Made by a program: the position numbers and the translations under genes. From Barnesiella merdipullorum (GTDB taxonomy: Bacteria > Bacteroidota > Bacteroidia > Bacteroidales > Barnesiellaceae), in assembly GCA_019116365.1 (NCBI GenBank), contig DXBT01000022.1:1-64000 (forward strand): 64,000 nt of DNA, read 5' to 3'. Below the pieces are notes generated by a model that was not told the DNA's origin, did not search any database, and worked only from the letters and a program-made list of their open reading frames with translations. Positions 45,689 through 52,726 of the stretch are shown here, one piece after another (position 1 is the stretch's first letter; each line of letters opens with the position of its first letter).

Positions 45689-46339
45689 ATGAGCGTGATA
45701 ATTTCTCCATCGTTGCTGTCGGCCGATTTCGGTAACCTGAACAGTGAGATAGATATGATTAATGAGAGTGCGGCCGATTGGTTGCATATCGACGTGATGG
45801 ACGGTGTGTTTGTGCCGAACATTTCGTTTGGTTTCCCGGTACTGGAGTTTGTGAACCGCCGCTGTACCAAACCGCTCGACGTGCACCTGATGATTGTCGA
45901 GCCACAAAAGTTCATTGCCGAGGTCAAGCGGGTAGGGGGTGCCATCATGACGGTACACTACGAGGTTTGCACGCACCTGCACCGGGTCGTACAGCAAATT
46001 CATGCAGCCGGCATGAAGGCGGGCGTTTCGCTGAATCCTCACACGCCGGTATCGCTGCTCGAGGATATTATCGAGGATGTCGATGTGGTGCTGCTCATGT
46101 CGGTCAATCCCGGGTTTGGCGGACAGAAGTTTATCCCTCGCATACTCGACAAGGTGCGCGACTTGAAGGCGATGATTGCCCGTCGTCACTCGCAGGCTGT
46201 TATCGAAATCGATGGAGGGGTGAATCTCGAGACGGGTCGTCAGTTGGTCGAGGCTGGTGCCGACGCTCTGGTGGCTGGTAGCTTTGTGTTCCACTCCGAG
46301 GCTCCGCTCGATACCATTGCCCGGTTGAAAGAGTTGTAA
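45689..46339 (+). CDS. rpe: Ribulose-phosphate 3-epimerase
   Basis: Rpe interconverts ribulose 5-phosphate and xylulose 5-phosphate in the pentose phosphate pathway. The 216-aa TIM barrel shows the family motifs ISPSLLSADFGNL, WLHIDVMDGVFVPNISFG (metal-binding His/Asp), DVHLMI, SVNPGFGGQKF and VIEIDGGVN. It is monocistronic, behind two tandem promoter elements, and ends at a long terminator. Confidence 0.97.
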   Translation: MSVIISPSLLSADFGNLNSEIDMINESAADWLHIDVMDGVFVPNISFGFPVLEFVNRRCTKPLDVHLMIVEPQKFIAEVKRVGGAIMTVHYEVCTHLHRVVQQIHAAGMKAGVSLNPHTPVSLLEDIIEDVDVVLLMSVNPGFGGQKFIPRILDKVRDLKAMIARRHSQAVIEIDGGVNLETGRQLVEAGADALVAGSFVFHSEAPLDTIARLKEL

Positions 46340-46364
46340 CCACACGAAACAAGAAGAGGATAAA

Positions 46365-46414
46365 AAAAGAGAGCCCCTCGCCTGCGATGCTTTGCAGGCG
46401 AGGGGCTCTCTTTT
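46365..46414. terminator. Bidirectional terminator between rpe and the transglutaminase-like gene
   Basis: AAAAGAGAGCCCCTCGCCTGC (21-bp perfect arm, 46365-46385; quoted as its two halves AAAAGAGAGCC and CCTCGCCTGC) pairs with 46394-46414 over an 8-nt loop and ends in TTTT on both strands. Confidence 0.92.
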
Positions 46415-46450
46415 ATCGGCCGAGGAGCTTCGTTTGTCTCCAGCGGCTCG

Positions 46451-47644
46451 TTATTCCATATATCCTACCACGGTCACGGGTTCGGTGCCTACCTTCGTTT
46501 CTATGGTAGTGCGTTCGCCCCGGGCGTTTTCATAGACAAAAGTGTAGGTATGATCCTTTGCCACCAGGAACTTGAGGGCATCGTTCATGTCTTGCAAGGG
46601 ACCGGCGGTGCGGCCGCCGCCCATTTGCACCCCGTCGCAGAATACATCGACGTTAGCCTCGACCCGGTCTTCCGAGTTGGAACTGTGCTGTTTGTCCTTG
46701 TACATGACAAAGGTGACGATAACGTGGGTATTCTCCCGGGCAATGGTTTGAGTCTGCTGGCCGTAGAGGTCGATATAGCGTTGCGACACATCGACGGCAT
46801 GCACATCGCGCGATTCTTGGTTCCATACCATCGGGAACCAGTCGCCGGTAGGACGGAACGACACGGCGTAGATGGCGTGGATGCGGTCGCCCGGAGTCGC
46901 TTGTCCGGCGTCGGCCATGAACCAGGCCCCATCGAGTTTGGGGGGAATGTAGTATTCGGTCGAGTACCAAGTGCCGTCGATCCAGACTTCGGTCCAGCTG
47001 TGGTTACCCCGGTTGTCGTGCCAGGCCGCCGTGCCCGCAAATCGGGCGGGGATACCTACCGAGCGCAGGGCATCGACCAGCAGAATGGAGAGTCCCGTGC
47101 AGGAGGCCATGCCCTGGCGCATCGACTCGGCCGGGCTTTGGTTGGTCTTTTCGCGCAACGTGTTGTATTCGACACCTACCACCTTGGGAATGATGCTGTT
47201 GATGGTGTCGATAGCTTCGCGCATGGTTTTACAGTTTTTTACCCGGGGAGCGAAACGCTCGTAGAAGTCTTTTCGCCAGGCATCGCGCACCTCATCGACC
47301 GAGGCGTAGGGCAGTACCTCGTTGAGGAAAATCGAGTCGGGCAAGGCTTTGGCCCAAGGAAATTCGGCCCGAGCCCGACAGGCATAAGTCACATTTTCGC
47401 GCAGCAGTGCCAGGTCCATGGTGTCGCGGTCGCCCTGGGGCATCCAGGCCAGCAGGTAGGTCATGGCTGCCTGTTCGTCGCGGGGAGTCTCTTTGAGTAG
47501 CGTGCGCAGGCTGTCGGCCCGGGGCGAATCGTCGAGTACGCTCTCGAGTTGCTGTTTGTCGGCCGAAGAATTCGATGCGGTACAGCCTGCAAACGAGCAG
47601 ACGAGTGCCGCCGACACCAGCAAAAGGATATGAGTCTTTTTCAT
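46451..47644 (-). CDS. Transglutaminase-like domain lipoprotein
   Basis: This 397-aa lipoprotein (lipobox FAGC, Cys21) has a transglutaminase-like cysteine-protease fold. The presumed triad is the Cys in GMASCTGLS, the His in GNHSWTEVW and a downstream Asp near YIPPKLDGAWFMADAG. The N-terminal ~130 residues are helical; the C-terminal part (about 290-397) is a beta domain. Such proteins usually cut peptides or act on peptidoglycan-linked substrates in the periplasm; the substrate is unknown. It starts 12 nt after cutC, so the two share a transcript driven by the repeat elements upstream of cutC. Confidence 0.87.
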   Translation of the reverse strand: MKKTHILLLVSAALVCSFAGCTASNSSADKQQLESVLDDSPRADSLRTLLKETPRDEQAAMTYLLAWMPQGDRDTMDLALLRENVTYACRARAEFPWAKALPDSIFLNEVLPYASVDEVRDAWRKDFYERFAPRVKNCKTMREAIDTINSIIPKVVGVEYNTLREKTNQSPAESMRQGMASCTGLSILLVDALRSVGIPARFAGTAAWHDNRGNHSWTEVWIDGTWYSTEYYIPPKLDGAWFMADAGQATPGDRIHAIYAVSFRPTGDWFPMVWNQESRDVHAVDVSQRYIDLYGQQTQTIARENTHVIVTFVMYKDKQHSSNSEDRVEANVDVFCDGVQMGGGRTAGPLQDMNDALKFLVAKDHTYTFVYENARGERTTIETKVGTEPVTVVGYME

Positions 47645-47656
47645 GTTGTATGGGGT

Positions 47657-48394
47657 TTATGAGTTGAGTTGATTAAGTATTTCGCGTATCTTGTTTTCGT
47701 CGGCACCTACCGAGGCATATTCGGGAATTCCCGGCACACCTCCCATCGAGACGTTGGGATTGCGGTAGGTCATGCCGCTTTCGATGAGGCAGCGGGCGCT
47801 GAAGTGCACGGCATCGACCCCGGCCTGGGCCAGGCTTCGTACGTTCGACGGACCTACACCGCTGCCGGCCATGATGGCGATGCGTCCGTCGGCCTGACGC
47901 ACCAGCGAGCGCAGGGTGTCGATTCCCTCGATGACGGTGTTGCGGCCGCCCGAGGTGAGCACCCGATAGCAGCCGGCGCGCACGAGAGCCTCGAGAGCTT
48001 CGGAGGTGTTGCGCGTCATGTCGAAGGCCCGGTGAAAGGTGAACTGCATCGAGCCGCAGCGCTCTACGAGTCGGGCGGTGCGGGCTTCGTCCACTTGGCC
48101 GTTGGGGGTGAGTATGCCCGCCACGGCACAGTCGGCCCCACATTCGCGCACGAAATCTATCTCGTCGAGCATCAGGTCAAACTCGTCGTCGGTATAGAGA
48201 AAATCGCCTCCTCGGGGGCGAATCATCACACTTAGTTGCAGGTTGGGTATTTGTCGGGCTCGGCGTATGAGGGCTGCCGAGGGGGTGGTACCTCCTTCGT
48301 AGGGCGAGGCACACAGTTCTACACGGGTTACGCCGGCGCGGGCGGCAGCCTGGCAAGCCTCGAGTGAGAATGCACAAAGTTCGGTTTCGATCAT
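47657..48394 (-). CDS. cutC: CutC family protein
   Basis: The 245-aa TIM-barrel protein belongs to the CutC family, historically linked to copper homeostasis but of uncertain biochemical role. Motifs include ELCAFSLEACQAAARAGVTR, RVELCASPYEGGTTPS, IRPRGGDFLYTDDE, TFHRAFDM and LTSGG. The reading frame is open 29 codons further upstream, but that extension runs into a TATCTTTG promoter element (48420-48427), so the ATG at 48394 is chosen. It is first gene of a two-gene operon with the transglutaminase-like lipoprotein. Confidence 0.93.
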   Translation of the reverse strand: MIETELCAFSLEACQAAARAGVTRVELCASPYEGGTTPSAALIRRARQIPNLQLSVMIRPRGGDFLYTDDEFDLMLDEIDFVRECGADCAVAGILTPNGQVDEARTARLVERCGSMQFTFHRAFDMTRNTSEALEALVRAGCYRVLTSGGRNTVIEGIDTLRSLVRQADGRIAIMAGSGVGPSNVRSLAQAGVDAVHFSARCLIESGMTYRNPNVSMGGVPGIPEYASVGADENKIREILNQLNS

Positions 48395-48419
48395 ATCGGT
48401 TGTTTTTCGGTGTGTGTTG

Positions 48420-48484
48420 CAAAGATAGCGAAAGGTGAGTGCAGAAAACCAAGCTTGCTTGAGCTTTTTGCCGAACCGCATCCT
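48420..48484 (-). repeat. Dispersed promoter element, copy proximal to cutC
   Basis: On the minus strand: starts AGGATGCGGTTCGGCAAAAA and ends CACCTTTCGCTATCTTTG; -7 box at 48427-48420, 26 nt before the cutC ATG. TTG lies at N22. It matches 45594-45658 in length and sequence layout. Confidence 0.8.
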
Positions 48485-48498
48485 ATTTTCACGGTATG

Positions 48499-48562
48499 CA
48501 AAGATAGTGAAAGGTGAGTGCAGAGAGTCAAGTTGGTTCGAGATTTTTCTACCGGAGCAAGA
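48499..48562 (-). repeat. Dispersed promoter element, copy distal to cutC
   Basis: Minus-strand copy ending CTCTGCACTCACC, then TTTCACTATCTTTG (-7 box 48506-48499). The left part (GCTCCGGTAGAAAAATCTCG) is diverged. Tandem with the proximal copy, as at rpe. Confidence 0.72.
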
Positions 48563-48576
48563 CTGTTTTATACGAC

Positions 48577-48610
48577 AAAAGCCGTTACAGAATTCGCTGT
48601 AACGGCTTTT
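48577..48610 (-). terminator. Terminator of the DedA gene
   Basis: AAAAGCCGTTACAG pairs perfectly with CTGTAACGGCTTTT over a 6-nt loop, just past the DedA stop. It also insulates the cutC promoter elements. Confidence 0.87.
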
Positions 48611-48626
48611 GCACGGGAGGTATATC

Positions 48627-49256
48627 TTATTTCGTTTTTTTCATTCCCTTGTAGATGAGGAACCCCACGATAAAGACGCAGATGGCGATGAGCACATAGA
48701 GAATTTCGTGGCTGTAGGTCTGTACCTTCAGGATGAGTTCATCCTCGGGGATTACGGCGTGGAATCCGTAGCCGATGGCAGCCAGCACGATATTCCAGCA
48801 CATGGCGCCCAAGGTGGTGAAGAGGATGAATTTCGAGAATTTCATGCAGGCCAGACCGGCGGGGATGGAGATGAGTTGGCGCACGGCAGGGATGAGTCGG
48901 CCGATGAGGGTCGATATGCTGCCGTGTTTGTCGAAGTAGCGCTCGGCCGTTTCAACTTTGCCCTGGTCGAGCAGGCACATGTGGCCCACGCGGCTATTGG
49001 CAAACTTATAGACCAGAGGGCGTCCAATCCAGCGGGCCAGGTAGTAGTTGATGATAGCCCCTATATCGGCACCCAAGGTACCGAAGAGGACCACCAGATA
49101 CATGTTGAGTTCGCCGTATGCGGCTTTGTATGCTGCGGGAATGATGACAACTTCGGAGGGGAAGGGGATGAACGAACTCTCGATCATCATGAGGAAAGTG
49201 ATGGTCCAATAATTGAGATTATCGAGACACCACTGAATAAATGATAAAGATTCCAT
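48627..49256 (-). CDS. DedA/VTT family inner-membrane protein
   Basis: The 209-aa membrane protein of the DedA family is now viewed as scramblase-like and important for membrane lipid carrier recycling, membrane potential and envelope integrity. Signatures: IESSFIPFPSEVVIIPAAY (re-entrant loop with acidic residue) and RLIPAVRQLISIPAGLACM (conserved Arg motif). Monocistronic. A promoter-like TTTC-N19-TACTTTTG lies at 49315-49285 on the minus strand. Confidence 0.92.
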   Translation of the reverse strand: MESLSFIQWCLDNLNYWTITFLMMIESSFIPFPSEVVIIPAAYKAAYGELNMYLVVLFGTLGADIGAIINYYLARWIGRPLVYKFANSRVGHMCLLDQGKVETAERYFDKHGSISTLIGRLIPAVRQLISIPAGLACMKFSKFILFTTLGAMCWNIVLAAIGYGFHAVIPEDELILKVQTYSHEILYVLIAICVFIVGFLIYKGMKKTK

Positions 49257-49284
49257 ATAAAAGGATTATGTTTTTTTGAGATTG

Positions 49285-49315
49285 CAAAAGTAATACTTTC
49301 GACTTAGAAATGAAA
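49285..49315 (-). promoter_or_regulatory. Probable promoter of the DedA gene
   Basis: TTTC (49315-49312), 19 nt, TACTTTTG (49292-49285) on the minus strand. The -33 box has one mismatch. Confidence 0.6.
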
Positions 49316-49340
49316 ATATTCGCAAAAATGTAACAGAAAT

Positions 49341-49931
49341 TTAATACGTCTGTAAGTCCGAATCTTGAAAAATGGTACGATAGGCAGCAGCCTTTTCGGG
49401 CAGAGGTTTGGGATAGGCACGCGAAGTCGAGGGCATGCGATAGAGCTTGAGCTGTCGGTCGTGAAAATTCACCAGAGTCGATTGGCCTATGGGCGGAGGG
49501 GTGGCCCCGGTGATGGCGCACAGCGTGTCGGTGGCTTTCTGTCCGGTAGTAACGATGGTATGGCAGTGGGGCATCTGGTCGAGGGTATGGGCCAGGTCGA
49601 GCCTCTCGACCACCTCGAGGGTAAGGTCCGAGGCGTTACCGTTCAACCTTCGGGCTACCGCCACGGTATCGCTCACGGCTATGCCTTTTTCGCGCAGGAA
49701 GGCTTCGAGCTCCTCCCGGCGGAATCGTTTGTGGGCCGTATCGACAAAGTGGTCTTTGTCGTTGAAGAAGATGAGGCCGAAGATGCGCCACATGTCGTTG
49801 GTATAGTTGGGGTAGAAGAACTCCATCGACCAGCGCTTGCGCGGTGGCGGGAAACTGCCCAGCAGCAAGATGCGGGCCTGTGGCGGGAGGAACGGGGTGA
49901 GGGGATGGACCTCGACAGGGGCTGTATCCAT
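49341..49931 (-). CDS. Uracil-DNA glycosylase superfamily protein
   Basis: The 196-aa cytoplasmic enzyme has the superfamily motifs: motif 1 LLLGSFPPPRKRWSMEFFYP, and NYTNDMWRIFG, typical of the branch that includes mismatch-specific and deoxyinosine glycosylases. The second motif MPSTSRAYP corresponds to the LPSTSPAN region. It should remove deaminated bases in base-excision repair; the exact base is uncertain. It starts 12 nt after the acidic-protein gene, so they form an operon. Confidence 0.85.
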   Translation of the reverse strand: MDTAPVEVHPLTPFLPPQARILLLGSFPPPRKRWSMEFFYPNYTNDMWRIFGLIFFNDKDHFVDTAHKRFRREELEAFLREKGIAVSDTVAVARRLNGNASDLTLEVVERLDLAHTLDQMPHCHTIVTTGQKATDTLCAITGATPPPIGQSTLVNFHDRQLKLYRMPSTSRAYPKPLPEKAAAYRTIFQDSDLQTY

Positions 49932-49943
49932 GAGTCGAGGGGT

Positions 49944-50300
49944 TTATAGAAATGAGTCGTCGGAGTCCAGGTCGTCGATTTTCCAGAAGGCTCCTTCGGC
50001 CGCATCGTAGCGGTAGTTGCCGCCCGGCAGCGAGTCGGCTATGAAGTTCTCCTTGTTGGACAGGTCGGCCTCGCACTCAAGCAGGTAAAACTCGGTGTCG
50101 TCAGAGTCGTCGCTCTGTATCGTCGCCTGGTATCCTTCGGGAACCTCGAAGGTCTCGCCGTCCTCCACCTCGATCAACTGGCGGTCATATCCCTGTTGAA
50201 ACAAGATGTCGTAGGCATCGAAATCTTCATACTCGTCATATCCCATATCATCTCTCAACATCTCGAATTCGGGGGTGAGAGCCAACAAAATTGTATCCAT
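49944..50300 (-). CDS. Acidic protein of unknown function
   Basis: This 118-aa soluble protein is very rich in Asp and Glu (MGYDEYEDFDAYDILF; ends DDLDSDDSFL), with no signal peptide, membrane helix or known motif. It is expressed from a clear promoter (50326-50356, minus strand) and is co-transcribed with the downstream uracil-DNA glycosylase-like gene. The acidity invites comparison with DNA-mimic inhibitors or charge-based chaperones, but nothing in the sequence proves this. Confidence 0.75.
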   Translation of the reverse strand: MDTILLALTPEFEMLRDDMGYDEYEDFDAYDILFQQGYDRQLIEVEDGETFEVPEGYQATIQSDDSDDTEFYLLECEADLSNKENFIADSLPGGNYRYDAAEGAFWKIDDLDSDDSFL

Positions 50301-50325
50301 GCGTGTAGTCTGTTTTCGTCGGGGG

Positions 50326-50356
50326 CAAAGTTACTTATTTTTACGATTGCTTCAAC
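50326..50356 (-). promoter_or_regulatory. Promoter of the acidic-protein/glycosylase operon
   Basis: GTTG (50356-50353), 19 nt, TAACTTTG (50333-50326) on the minus strand: the same GTTG-N19 arrangement that is found in the CRISPR repeat. Confidence 0.75.
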
Positions 50357-50412
50357 AATTTGCGACTGTTGTTGTTTTTACTGAAAATAAAACTTATAAA
50401 TCCTGATTGTAT

Positions 50413-51738
50413 ATGAAAAAATTGATCTTTTCCTGTGCCTGTCTTATGGGGCTTTTCCTGTCGCCGATACAGGCGGCCGATGCTCCCGATACTCAGGCAG
50501 CCGACCCGGCCGAGCAACGCGGGCGTCATGCGCCCTCCGAAGCTTCGGACCGACTCGTTTTTCTGTGGGGCGGAAATGAGGCAAACAGCGAGTTGATAGG
50601 GATGTTTTACGATACCCGACAACTTCACTTCCAAGACCCTCGGGCTCCGCGGTTTCTCTTTGTCGATCGCAAGGGCAAGGTTGCCTTTGGAGTGGGTGGC
50701 TATGTGAAGGTAACGGCTTCCTACGATTTCGACGGGGCATTGCCCAACCGCGATTTCATCACCTACGATATACCGGTACCCGGCAATCCGGCCGAGCGGA
50801 ACCAGTTCCAGATGGATGCTTCGACCTCGCACCTGTTTTTCAAGTTGGTGGGTGATAACTCGGTACTGGGCAAATATACCGTCTTTATCGACGGAGACTT
50901 CAGAGCCGGGCAGAATTATGGCTTCAGGCTCGATCAGGCCTATGTACAGGCTCGCGGTTTCTTGATAGGACAGACGTGGAGTACCTTTGTCGATGCCGCT
51001 GCCGCACCTCCCACAATCGACTACGAAGGCCCCACCGGGCTGACCAGCGTGCGTAACGTGATGATGCGCTACACCTTCGACCTGGGCAAGCACTGGCAGA
51101 TGGCTTTGGCTGCCGAGGCTCCCTCGGTTACCTGTACGCTCGACGACGGCTACAACACCACCATAGCCCAGCGTATGCCCGATATTCCCTTCTACATCCA
51201 GTATGGCTGGAATGGGGGGCACGACCACATACGGGCTTCGGGTTTGTTGCGCGGACTCTCTTACCGCGATTTGGTAGCCGAGCGCAACCGGTCGGTATTG
51301 GGCTGGGCCGTGCAACTCTCGGGTATTACCCACTTTACCCGCAAACTCTCGCTCTACTACCAAGGGGTTTATGGATATGGATATGGCGAATATCTGAACG
51401 GCTTGAACGACGAGGGGTTCGACCTCATTCCCGACCCCGACACGCAGGGCAAGCTTTATGCCCCCAAGACGCTGGGATATGTGGCCGGTTTGCGATATGA
51501 CTTTACCCCCAAGTTTTTTATCTCGGCCTCGTATAGCCAGAGCCGGGTGTATAGCAAGCAGGGAGCTCTCTCGCCCGACTCGTACCGATATGCCCAATAT
51601 ATTGTGGGCAACGCCTTTTACAGCCTTACAAGCGATTGCAGCATAGGTATCGAATATCTCTATGGCCGTCGTTCCAACCTCAACCGGGAGGATGGACAGG
51701 CCAATCGAATCAACACCATGATACGGTATAATTTCTAA
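50413..51738 (+). CDS. DcaP-like outer-membrane porin
   Basis: This 441-aa protein has a signal peptide (MKKLIFSCACLMGLFLSPIQ, quoted to 20 residues). Its beta-barrel-like alternation begins at FGVGGYVKVTASYDFDGALP and it ends in the outer-membrane signature INTMIRYNF (terminal Phe). The pattern resembles DcaP-type trimeric porins that admit small anionic or dicarboxylic compounds. A TTG codon two positions earlier is in frame, but ATG at 50413 directly opens the signal peptide and is chosen. Monocistronic, divergent from the acidic-protein gene. Confidence 0.85.
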   Translation: MKKLIFSCACLMGLFLSPIQAADAPDTQAADPAEQRGRHAPSEASDRLVFLWGGNEANSELIGMFYDTRQLHFQDPRAPRFLFVDRKGKVAFGVGGYVKVTASYDFDGALPNRDFITYDIPVPGNPAERNQFQMDASTSHLFFKLVGDNSVLGKYTVFIDGDFRAGQNYGFRLDQAYVQARGFLIGQTWSTFVDAAAAPPTIDYEGPTGLTSVRNVMMRYTFDLGKHWQMALAAEAPSVTCTLDDGYNTTIAQRMPDIPFYIQYGWNGGHDHIRASGLLRGLSYRDLVAERNRSVLGWAVQLSGITHFTRKLSLYYQGVYGYGYGEYLNGLNDEGFDLIPDPDTQGKLYAPKTLGYVAGLRYDFTPKFFISASYSQSRVYSKQGALSPDSYRYAQYIVGNAFYSLTSDCSIGIEYLYGRRSNLNREDGQANRINTMIRYNF

Positions 51739-51756
51739 AAACAGCTTTTTTAGTGG

Positions 51757-51802
51757 AGCCCGCCTTCTCGTTTTTTGCGATAGTTTCGAGAGGGCGGGTT
51801 TT
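51757..51802 (+). terminator. Porin terminator
   Basis: CCCGCCTTCTCG (51759-51770) pairs with CGAGAGGGCGGG (51787-51798; one mismatch), followed by TTTTG. Confidence 0.82.
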
Positions 51803-51846
51803 GTGTGTCCAGGCCTCTCATGTAGTTGCTTTTTTCAATCAAAACT

Positions 51847-51877
51847 ATTGCCAGCCGTTTAAAAAGTGTTATTTTTG
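51847..51877 (+). promoter_or_regulatory. Promoter of the wza-wzc pair
   Basis: ATTG (51847-51850), 19 nt, TATTTTTG (51870-51877), about 37 nt before the wza start codon. It lies inside the longer in-frame ORF and therefore argues for the short start. Confidence 0.75.
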
Positions 51878-51914
51878 CAACTTGGTTAAATGTCCTTACT
51901 ATAAAGAAGAAAGA

Positions 51915-52721
51915 ATGAAATATTTGTATTGGATATGTGTGGGGATTCTTATTTGGGGAATTACGTCGTGTGCTTCGTCCAAGAGTGTCCCTTATATGAT
52001 CGATGTCGAGAGTATCCCGGCCGAGGTCTTAAATGCGGCTACACCGCAACCTTCGCCTATCTTGGCCCCGGGCGATATACTTGATATCTCGGTGATGGCC
52101 AAGAATCACGAAGTGGTAGTCCCGTTTAACAAGCGGCTGATGCAGGGCGAGGCTTTCGTGCGTGGAACCATGACTACGCCCGAGGAGTTCTACCTGGTCG
52201 ATCAGAACGGCGATATAGACTTCCCGGTGCTCGGCAAGCTTCATGTAGGCGGAAAGAGCAAGACCGAGGTGTCGATGATGATTCAAGAGGCTCTCTATCC
52301 CAAATATTTGAGCGAGTTGCCCCAGGTATCGGTGTGGATACAGAATTTCTCGGTCTCGGTACTGGGCGATGTGAACAGGCCGGGCATGTTTACCATCCAA
52401 AACGAACGGGTGAGTGTGCTCGATGCTATTGCTTTGGCCGGCGACCTGGCCATTACCGGCCGTCGCGACAATGTGCTTCTGGTGAGAGTCAATGCCGACG
52501 GGACCAAGCAGATTACTCGCATCAACCTGAATGACAAAAACTTAATCTCCTCGCCCTACTTCTATTTGCAGCAGAACGATGTGTTGTATGTACAACCCAA
52601 CAAGTCGAAGGCTAACTCGGCTGTGGTCGTACCGCCTACCACATCGCTGGTATTTAGTGCTACTTCTATTCTGCTGACTATTGCCAACTTGATTATTACG
52701 GCCTGGAGCATTTCGAAATAA
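51915..52721 (+). CDS. Wza-like polysaccharide export lipoprotein
   Basis: The 268-aa lipoprotein (lipobox GITSC, Cys near residue 19) of the Poly_export/SLBB family forms the periplasmic and outer-membrane channel part of Wzx/Wzy-type polysaccharide export. The Poly_export domain spans about 45-130 (LAPGDILDISVMAKN) and one SLBB domain about 135-215 (VSVLGDVNRPGMFTIQ). The C-terminus has a hydrophobic segment (about 240-265, VFSATSILLTIANLIITAW), as in other Bacteroidetes members. The ORF is open 54 codons further upstream, but that start precedes the predicted promoter. wzc follows 5 nt later. Confidence 0.9.
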   Translation: MKYLYWICVGILIWGITSCASSKSVPYMIDVESIPAEVLNAATPQPSPILAPGDILDISVMAKNHEVVVPFNKRLMQGEAFVRGTMTTPEEFYLVDQNGDIDFPVLGKLHVGGKSKTEVSMMIQEALYPKYLSELPQVSVWIQNFSVSVLGDVNRPGMFTIQNERVSVLDAIALAGDLAITGRRDNVLLVRVNADGTKQITRINLNDKNLISSPYFYLQQNDVLYVQPNKSKANSAVVVPPTTSLVFSATSILLTIANLIITAWSISK

Positions 52722-52726
52722 AAGCT

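Noticed and set aside
48395..48481. 29-codon N-terminal extension of cutC
   Set aside because: It runs through a dispersed promoter element; the conserved CutC N-terminus begins at the ATG at 48394.
51753..51914. 54-codon N-terminal extension of wza
   Set aside because: It begins within the porin terminator and spans the predicted promoter at 51847-51877; the lipobox signal peptide starts at 51915.
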